In this document: positions 24,401 through 33,900 of the stretch, piece by piece
Position numbering within the stretch: the stretch's first letter is position 1
How the letters are laid out: the number at the start of each line of letters is the position of its first letter
Assembly: GCA_903813345.2 (NCBI GenBank)
Contig: CAIIXF020000011.1
Coordinates: 26,714,166-26,778,165, forward strand
From: Owenia fusiformis
Lineage: Eukaryota; Annelida; Polychaeta; Sabellida; Oweniidae
DNA length: 64,000 nucleotides
Direction: 5' to 3'
Notes under the pieces: generated by a model
Seen by the model: only the letters and a program-made list of their open reading frames with translations
Database searches by the model: none
Told to the model about the DNA's origin: nothing
Position numbers and translations under genes: made by a program

Positions 24401-27400
24401 AACCTGTATACAGCTAGCTGTAGCATACTTTGTTCTGTTGGCTGGGATTAAATTTTGAAATAATAAACATGACTGAGATTTGGTGTCAGACAAGTCCATA
24501 CACAAAATACTCAAGAAATACATGTACATTAACTGACTTATTACCGCCTTTTAAAAGGGGGGTAGGTACGAAAAGTTTCGAACTAAATGCGTGACATATA
24601 TGTAATCCGCGTGAAAAGTCCGAACGAAATGCGTACATTTTTTTCCGGCGTTCGTACTTTTGCTGTGTAGACAATCTTTTTTAGAATTTTTTCTACAGAA
24701 ATATTTTTGCTTGACAATTACCAGGTAAAATGCGTATTTGCGTGACATTTTCTGTCACGCAAAAATAACTGGCGTGACTTCAAATTCATCAGCAAATGCG
24801 TGACAAATACGCAAATTGCGGGACAGTTGACAGGCCTGCTTATACCCCTATAGAATACTCCCCCACAGACTACCACCACCACCCCCCTATTATTAACCCC
24901 CCCCCTTCATAATGCCTTTGCAAATACCCCCCCCCAGAATATTCCATGGTCAATACCCCCCTCCAGAATTTTTTCGGTCTCCTACCCCCCCCCCAGAATT
25001 TTTAGGTCAACACCCCCCCCCCCAAAAATTTTTTGGTCTCCTACCCCCCCCAGAATTTTTCGGTCAACACCCCCCCCCCCCCAGAATTTTGCATCCATAC
25101 CCCACGTACATTTTTTAAATGGAATGGCCCATTTTATTTTTCAATCCATATGAGGCTGAGCATATCAGACATATAATTCACGATTCAGGCAGAATTTCAT
25201 ATGAAGTTTAAGCTAAGCACATGTTTCCAAGCTTCATTTGCACATTTTCCACAATTTCTAGATGTATGTGGATCAGCTTACCAAGGAGACGAGAGGCTGG
25301 AGCGGGGGCTGGAGGCCGTGCAATCTGCCCTAGGTGGAGGGCATGCCATGGGGGACACCCCATTTTAGTGCTAATTTTACTTTTCTGTAGATTTTGTTGG
25401 TGATTGTGAAGAAAAGGAGACTCAGAGGAAAGAAGAACTATGTACTGTTTTAGAGATACATAGATACACCCCCCCTTTCGAAAATTTTGGATACGCCCCT
25501 GATATGTACTTCTGTTAATGCTGAAATATTTTGAATAAACAACACTGTATCAGCTATGTAAACATGTTCATTATGTAGTGACTGAAGGGCACACTCTGGG
25601 AATGACCAACGTCAGGGATGTGTCCAACATTTTCTCTCAATCACTACCCTAAATTCTGCACATAGATCCAAGCTCCATAGATATTATTAAATTGATACTA
25701 GAAGCTGCAATCATATTATCATTTGTAAAGTAATGATTAATATTTCATGGTAATCATCATGCAGGAGGTCTTATTAATCCTCTTGCCAATAACAGAACTA
25801 ATATGCAGTTAGTATACACTACAGGAAGTTCATGATCGTAAAGTATTATCTTCTTTTTCTGTATTGCAGCATTTACACATCTTTGTTCAATCAGTGAAGA
25901 CCAAGCATGTGAAGATGGCAATTAGAACATGGAATGAAATCTAAAAGATATTTCCAATGTTGCTCATAATCAGTATTTCAAATTGTAACAATTTTTTAGT
26001 GTTTCAGGCTCATTTAGTCCATGGTTGTATGTTTTCTTTTTTTACTATATACTGAAACAGAGCCGAAGAAATGTAAATTGTCTCCATGTATTTTAGGGTA
26101 AAGATGAACGAATTGTCCAACTCGAAACTGAAAATGCCATGCTGTATCTACGCCTGGCTAAACTCCAGGGTCAGTTCAGAGCCAACCAAGAAGACACAAC
26201 ACATTGGAAACGCATGTGCTCATTTGAACAAAATCAGAGGAGACAAATAGTACCAGGATTCTCTGATGTATCAAAACATGTGCAGGTACATATGATTACA
26301 GTGGTTCTTTAGAGTGTGTGTGTGTGGGGGGGGGGTAATACACTTGCATTAAACTTGAGTTGTCCCCAATTTTATAGTAGCCTAAATGCTCTGTCATGAC
26401 CTCCTATTATGGGAAAAGGCATATACCTTACCCCACTGGCAAGAATACATCAGATTAAAGGGTAAAGCATTCTCAGTGGTTCAATCAGACCATCTAGCAA
26501 TTTATTGTTTCATAAGTTTACTTTAACATGCGATTTCATTGCATATATGTTTGCAGAGTTTAAGGCAGGAGTTAGAAGAGCTCAAGTTGAATGTGTCTTC
26601 CATGCCAACTAATCTAGGGGGTCTATGTAACAATGTAGTGGAGAAGGTAGATGAACATAGCAGGAAATACAAACTACATAGCTCAAGTTTAACAGGTAAT
26701 GTCAACACATCTGCACCCTGCAGTTCTAATTCAAAAATATGTACATGCCAAACATTTTCACTGTTTGGGAATACATGTTCAATGGAAAATAAAATCTGTT
26801 ACATTACTACTGGACTACATTAGTGCTATAGAGTAATATTCAGAGGGACTTTTCTATGGACATTAAACCATTGACTGCTCACTCTTTATGGTAAATGACT
26901 GTAAATTAATTGGAAATAAATCATCCATAATCCATAATTGTCCATGGACACAAAGATACAGTATGTACAACCAAGTGGTTGAATTGCAACTCCTAACTCA
27001 AGAAAACCAAAGAATTAATCATATTTTATTGGGCCCTTTTGACAGGACCAAAACTGTGTAAAGTTTGTTAAGCATTAATGTCAATGTTGCAGATGTCCAG
27101 CAGAAACTTGTAGAGACTGAGTCTCAGCTACATGATGCCTTAGAAAGACATGCCAAAGAGAAGAAAAGACGCAGGGAGCTGCACAACACTCTCATGGTAT
27201 CCCATCATTTTGATTTAACACCATACCAAATCAGGTCGAAATGATAAGACTTACTTTTAAAAATATTTTAGAAGACTTATCTAAAATAATTTTTTTCTGA
27301 GTTTCATATTTAACATTTGTTTACAAAGATATTATTTAACTTCAGTTTCACTCAGTGCAACACAACTGCTTAGTGACATCACATAACAGTTTTTCTCTCC

Positions 27401-30400
27401 ATTTTTCATCTGAAACACAACTGCTTTAGTTATTATCTAATGCCTATATACAGTAAAGCCTATATTGAGAAACTGTCATTATATGTCATTCTCTTTATTA
27501 TTTGTTGTATGCATTGCAGGAATTACGTGGCAACATCAGGGTACATTGCAGAGTGCGCCCTCTATTGGATTTTGACCGGGGCTCACAAGACGTCAAAACT
27601 CTGGGAAGGTTTGTACAACTCTACTATAATAATAAATTTTGGCTGACATATTTAGAACTTAAGTTTTAATTTTGTTTGTGTTCCATATCCCAATTATTAT
27701 TTGATTATCAGTTGTTAATATTTACAGGGTATTTCATTTAAATGATTAAGTTAAAATAAATATTATAAGAAGAAACAAACATCAATAAATGTACAGTTTC
27801 TGCATTTTTTGATGGAATCACTGAATTTCTGCATATATTTTCAGAGTTGGCTCACAGTCAGAGGTTGTGGTTCATGTTTTAGATGATGTAAGTTCAACAT
27901 TAAACCATGATCACTATGAAATAAGTTGCATGAAGTATTTTATTTCCATGTTAAATATGTCATCCCCCTGAGGTAAATGATAAATATCAATATCCTCTTT
28001 CTGAATAAACCCAACGTACAATCCCTCCCTAGATAAAACCTTTATACAAGTTGTATATTCAGTGGTCTTCAAATCTTAAGACCCTAGGGACCAAACTAGA
28101 TATGAAAACCTTTTGAATATATATATTTTTGTGGTAAAACTACCTGAACTTCATAATTGTCTTACAGGAGAATGTTTGCATTAAGACAAGCAAGCAGACA
28201 AAGGCATTTGAATTTGAGAGAGTGTACTCCCCTTTAGAGAATCAGGACACAGTGTTTGAAGAGGTTCAGCCCATGTTGACTTCGCTTCTAGATGGGTATG
28301 TGGAGATGATGTGAAAATCATAGAGTGTATTGGGTTTTTATACCATTATCTTTTTGGCTGATATGTCACCACAACAAGTGCTATAGTCTCCAACCTTTTT
28401 TGTGGACTGTGTTTGGCGGATGGTGGTCAGTGTTCGGACTCTGTAACAAATGACAGGTGGTGACATTTTGCATGTTAATGCCTTATAATATTTCTGGTCT
28501 TGACTATTTTCTGAAAATTAAACCAGATCAATCTTTAGATCCAGTGAAATTCATTGAATCAACCCCATAATAAAGTTAATGTTTGATTACATGTACTTAT
28601 ACTTGACCCTTGACCTATATTTCAGGTACAATGTGTGCATCATGACTTACGGTCAAACAGGAAGTGGTAAAACACATACAATGTTAGGTAGCCATAGCAA
28701 CGATGAATACCATCCATCCAAAGAGCCTCATAAACAGGAAGGAATTATACCCCGGGCTGCAAGAGAATTATTTAGGTAATAAATTACCAGAGTAGTTAAT
28801 ATTCAAGCGATACAATTCTTTTGTACAGATTCAAAAGACTATAAAATAAACAACATTATTCACTAATGAAGCTTAATTCACTGTTCAAATGTTTTGATTT
28901 TTTTCTTTAAAAGAGAGGTTCATTTGAAAAATACATCTTTTGATCTAGCCATACCCAATCGAATTAAATATATATGTTAAATAGTGTTATATAAAAACTT
29001 AATGCAAATTCAAATTAAATCCATCCAATCCAAATCCATTAAGTCCATCTTTTCAATCAGAACTGCAGTCAACAAATGTAATGCCTTTATAAGTGGCTGT
29101 CATCTGTTTCATATTATCATAGGAAAATCTCATGGAAAACCATCCAAATTTGAACGCATTTACTATAAATTACATGAATGGGATAAACCACTTCATTGAT
29201 TTACATTGAGATTTTTGCATGTACAGTTAAACCTTACCAAGTGGAACAGCTTTGGTACCTCTAAAAATTGTTCCACTGACAGAGGTATTCCACTTGAAGA
29301 GGTTTTCCACTAAACGACTCCATTGTATCTATTTTCAACATTTTCCAGCTTGATATCAGAGAAGCCCCCAGATACTCATTCAGTTGAGGTTTCTGTTGTT
29401 GAGATCTACAATAATGACATCCGTGACCTTCTTAGTGGGGACCCTAATGCCAAACATGATGTAGTGACAGCCAGTGATGGATCTCTCTATGTCCCAACAG
29501 TCTCTTGCAAGTAGGTCAACTTCTGTCTCAGTTTTCTCTTTAACTTTTTTGTTTTTCAACATTTCATGTACTTTGGTATTATCATACCATTATGTTTTTC
29601 TGGAGACAAAACTTTTCAGACATGACGTGTTCAACTTTACAGTCTAGTTGAAACATTCTATTCTGTCATATGTACAAATGACCAGTTCACTTGAAACATT
29701 ATGTGATGTTCACATTAATAGTCCACTTCAAATAGTCTATGTCATTTGTTCATATTTACAGGCCATTGGAGACGGTCTATGATGTCATGTGTTCATATTT
29801 ACAGGCCATTAGAGACGGTCTATGATGTCAGGTGTTCATATTTACAGGTCATTTGAGACAGTCTATGATGACACGTGTTCATACTTACAGGCCATTGGAC
29901 ACAGTCTGTGATGTCATGTGTTCATATTTACAGGCCATTGGAGACAGTCTATGATGTCATGTGTTCATATTTACTGGCCATTTGAGACGGTCTATGATGT
30001 CACGTGTTCATATTTACAGTTACAGGTCATTTGAGACAGTCTATGATGTCATGTGTTCATATTTATTTACAGACCATTTGAGACAGTCTATGATGTCATG
30101 TGTTCATATTTACAGGTCATTTGAGACAGTATGATGTCATGTGTTCATATTAACAGGCAATTAGAGACAGTCTATGATGTCAGGTGTACATGTTCATATT
30201 TACGGGCCATGTGAGACAGTAGTCCATGATGTCATGTGTTGAACTTTACAGGCCAATGTGTCTTGTGTTCCTATTAAGACTTGAAACAGTGTGTGATGTC
30301 TATTGTGTTCAACTTTACAAGCCAGTTGAGACAGTCTATGATGTCATGTGTTCATATTTACAGGTCAATTGAGACAGTCTATGATGTCACATGTTCATAT

Positions 30401-30889
30401 TTACAGGTCATTTGAGACAGTCTACGGTGTCATGTGTTTATACTTTCTCCAAAATTTTTGAAAAGGTACTCCATGCTAGAATCTTGAAACACCTTATGGA
30501 TAATGACCTCTTATACAAGTTTCAGTCAGGTTTTCTCCCTTGCCACAACACAGAACTTCAACTTTTACCAATTACTGACTATATTTATCATCAAATGGAA
30601 CAAGGAAACTGTATTAACTCGGTATATCTCGACATTTCGGCTGCGTTTGATACCGTCCCGCATTTGCTCTTAATACACAAAATGAAATCCTATGGAATTA
30701 ACGGCAAGACAATTGATCTTTGTGATTCTTACCTGAGGAATAGAAAAGTTTGTGTATCAATCAATGACCAAGATTCTAAATTCTCAGACAACAACTTCAT
30801 AAACTCTGGTGTTCCTCAAGGCTCAGTAATAGGCCCCCTCATGTTCCTCATCTATATAAATGACCTCCCAGACAACTTAGACTCTGAAG

Positions 30890-30920
<31 letters not shown>

Positions 30921-33900
30921 GCTGATGATACATCTCTATATTCATTTTTTCATCCATCAAATGCTCAAACAGATCAGATTCAAAATGATCTTAATAAAAT
31001 TAATCTGTGGTCAAAGAAATGGTTCCTTAAATTCAAACCTTCCAAAAGTGCCCAAGTCATATTCCACTCAAACCGGATCAAAAACTTCCAAAAAACGCCA
31101 CTTTATTTTGACGGAGAAGTCATTCCATGTAAAACTTCACACAAACATCTTGGATTTATCCTTGATGAAAATTTGACTTATGAAGACCATATAAACTATC
31201 TTTCACGGAAAGTTCAAAAACTGCTTAATCCACTCAAGTATCTGTCAAATAGTGTAAGATCCAAACACCTTGAAACAATGTATTGCTCCTATGTAGCATC
31301 AAATTTTGACTACTGCAGTGCCTTGCATGGGTCTGCCTCATTAGCCCTATTAGCAAAACTTGACAAATTGCACTATCAAGCAGGTGTAATATGTGCAGGT
31401 GTTCTTCATGGCTCAGATACCTCCAAAGTTTTTCAATGTCTTAACTGGAAAACCCTTAGTCAAAGGAGAAATGAAAAAAATGTTCGGATAATGTTCAAAA
31501 TAAACAAAAGAAATGTAGCACAATATATATGCGACATATTTGACAAATATAAAAACCCAGCCACCAGACTACTGAGACATTCTATGCCTTACAATATTCC
31601 AACTAATGTTTCTATCAGACTCCTTAAAGCCCCTGTCTTAAATATTATAAAACAATGGAACAACCTTAGCCAACTTATAAGAGAATTACCAACCATCTCT
31701 AGTTTTAAAAATGCTGTTCGGTCAACAATTCTCCCAAACATAAATTTCATTCCAACAACCAAGCTAAACTTAACAAGGTCAAATGAGAAGATTTTAAACA
31801 GACTTCGTGTTGATTTCTTTTTAAAAGAACACTTTTTCTCTCATAATTTTATTGGTGTAACCGACAACAAGTGTCCATGTGGATCCCCTGAAAATACTAA
31901 GCACTTTCTCCTTTTTTGCCCCCGCCATACTGATGATAGGACAAACATGATTACTGCACTTAGACAAAACAACCTTCTCTATGATGAGAACATCTATACC
32001 AACCGAAATGATCAAGTCAAATATCTCCTTTATGAAAATACCCTTAGCCGTGATTCACAAAACTTACTTCTTAGCATTGTGCTCAACTTTGTTAGATCAT
32101 GTTACATTCACCCATTGAGAATCTAAAACTTGCCCAAACCTCCTGGACCAAAATATCCCCAACAACTAAGCAAATAAGCAATTAACAACAAAACTTTTCA
32201 ATAGTTTTATGCATTTTTTTGTTTTATTATTACTTGCTTCTAAACTATATTTATGTTAAAGCGACCTGTAATGCCAAATGGCGATTGGTCTTGCTTACTT
32301 GTACTTTGTAAATTACTATGATTTAAGAATAATAAAAACATTAATAATAATAATAAATGTGTTTATATTTACAGCCCATTTGAGACAGTAGTCCATGATG
32401 TCATGTGTTGAACTTTACAGGCCAATGTGTCTTGTGTTCCTATTAAGAGTCCACTTGAAACAGTGTGTGATGTCTATTGTTTTCAACTTTACAGGCCAGT
32501 TGAGACAGTCTATGACGTCATGTGTTCAGTTCAACATGGACTCCAGATGCGTAGCGAATCACCCACCCTTGTACATGAGCACTCTAGTAGATCGCATCTC
32601 ATCGTCACGTTGACCTTGACAACTCAGGCCAATTACTTAAACCCAGTAGGATCATCAGGGGCAGAATCTCCAGCGCCATCTTCTGCCAGATCACCTATTG
32701 ATCCAACATTCGCAGGTAGGCTTAGAGTTTTTTTGTTTTATTTAAAAGTATTCTTCCAACTCAATAGGATTGGAATAAGCAAAGCTTTATTGAAAATCAC
32801 TTGATGGTCACATTATCAAAAAATGCATATGATTTATTTTCAAAGAAACTGAGATATATTTTTTTGTTTTTAACTTACTGCTTCAATTATATTTACGAAC
32901 ACAGAAAATAGTACATGTATACTGTTTGTCCTTTACATGTATGATTATACTGCATTGCAGCTTTGTCTGGGTACTTAAGTGCATAGATGAGTTTCTTTTA
33001 TATTCGTTTTTTCTCATTTTTCAATTGAAGGTGTGCTGAACTCTCACACTTCTCTCAGCAGACTGGCAAGAAGGGGCAGCGCTCCTGGGAAATTACCAGC
33101 TGGTAAAGACAAATCATGCGATCTATTGTGGCCTTCTAGCTTGCAGCATTGTGTTTGATATTACAAACAAAAGTAAAAGGGACCTGGCCAAAGCAACGAT
33201 GGCATCACAATAGTAGATGTATCTGCTAAATGATGTCAGTGTTATTAATGTCATTGTAGGATGATGGCACATGCTATTATTTGTGCATTGCTGCATGGAT
33301 AGCTTGGCATATTACTTGGATTTTTCTATTGCAGTAATAACTATAGTGTGCAGTCTTCGTAGGTGCATGTTCCAGTTCTTTAAATGTCTATGCTATGTCA
33401 AAGCTGTGTGCATCTATGCTTAATAATAATCGCTATTTCATACAGTTTACGAGAGGAGACTATTGATGCAAACCAAAAACCAGCAACTTAAAAGTCATCT
33501 TTATAATGTTAATCAAAGAGGTGGCTGTTGGAATTAGTATTTCAAATGTCTATTTTAGCATGTATTAAGCATGTTCTTAAATTAAGCCTTGCACTGGCTG
33601 CATGGTCTTTGTCAGGAGCTTAGACTGCATGGGTGAATGTTATGGTGAGAAATATGCAGTGATCATAAGTCTCCTGTACAATGAATGTATATTTAGTCGT
33701 ACAATGAATGTATATTTAGTCAAATACCTTCCAAAGTACATGCATATAAAATTAAATGGTAAAATGACCAGTTCCAAAGTTAAAGCCAGGAATTCATGAG
33801 GAAGTATATGTTTTCTGTCATTTGTGTTTAATATATTTAGCATTGACTTCATCCTCAACTCAATCCTTACCCACAAGGCTAAAACTCCCTGGAGTGGATG

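Larger units (their letters stand above)
21508..25130. mobile_element. 3.6-kb terminal-inverted-repeat element filling kinesin intron 1
   Basis: GGGCCATTCCATTTAAAAAA at 21508 continues through TGTACG and GGTATGGATGC. It is matched by its reverse complement ending 25130 (arms about 40 bp, few mismatches). C-rich minisatellites lie just inside both ends (21560-21730 and 24895-25105). The interior holds no transposase frame; it contains the CRE/TATA module and a small candidate gene. The left arm begins 20 bp after the putative first exon. No target duplication is clear, so this could also be two related elements in opposite orientation. Confidence 0.6.

Noticed and set aside
24912-25118. Proline-rich frame with [12 protein letters not shown]-like repeats
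   Set aside because: It translates the right-hand poly-C minisatellite and has no other support.
25870-25955. Possible kinesin exon after TATTGCAG
   Set aside because: It has an acceptor but frames stop early or lack coiled-coil character, and phase does not connect neighbours.
26523-26708. Antisense frame over a kinesin coiled-coil exon
   Set aside because: It is a shadow of the exon 26557-26695, which joins in phase on the plus strand.
31821-32015. Antisense frame inside the LINE
   Set aside because: It is a shadow of the reverse transcriptase C-terminal region.
32395-32613. Frame across the array and true exon in another phase
   Set aside because: The exon is read in the phase fixed by neighbouring splice junctions; this frame lacks conserved kinesin motifs.
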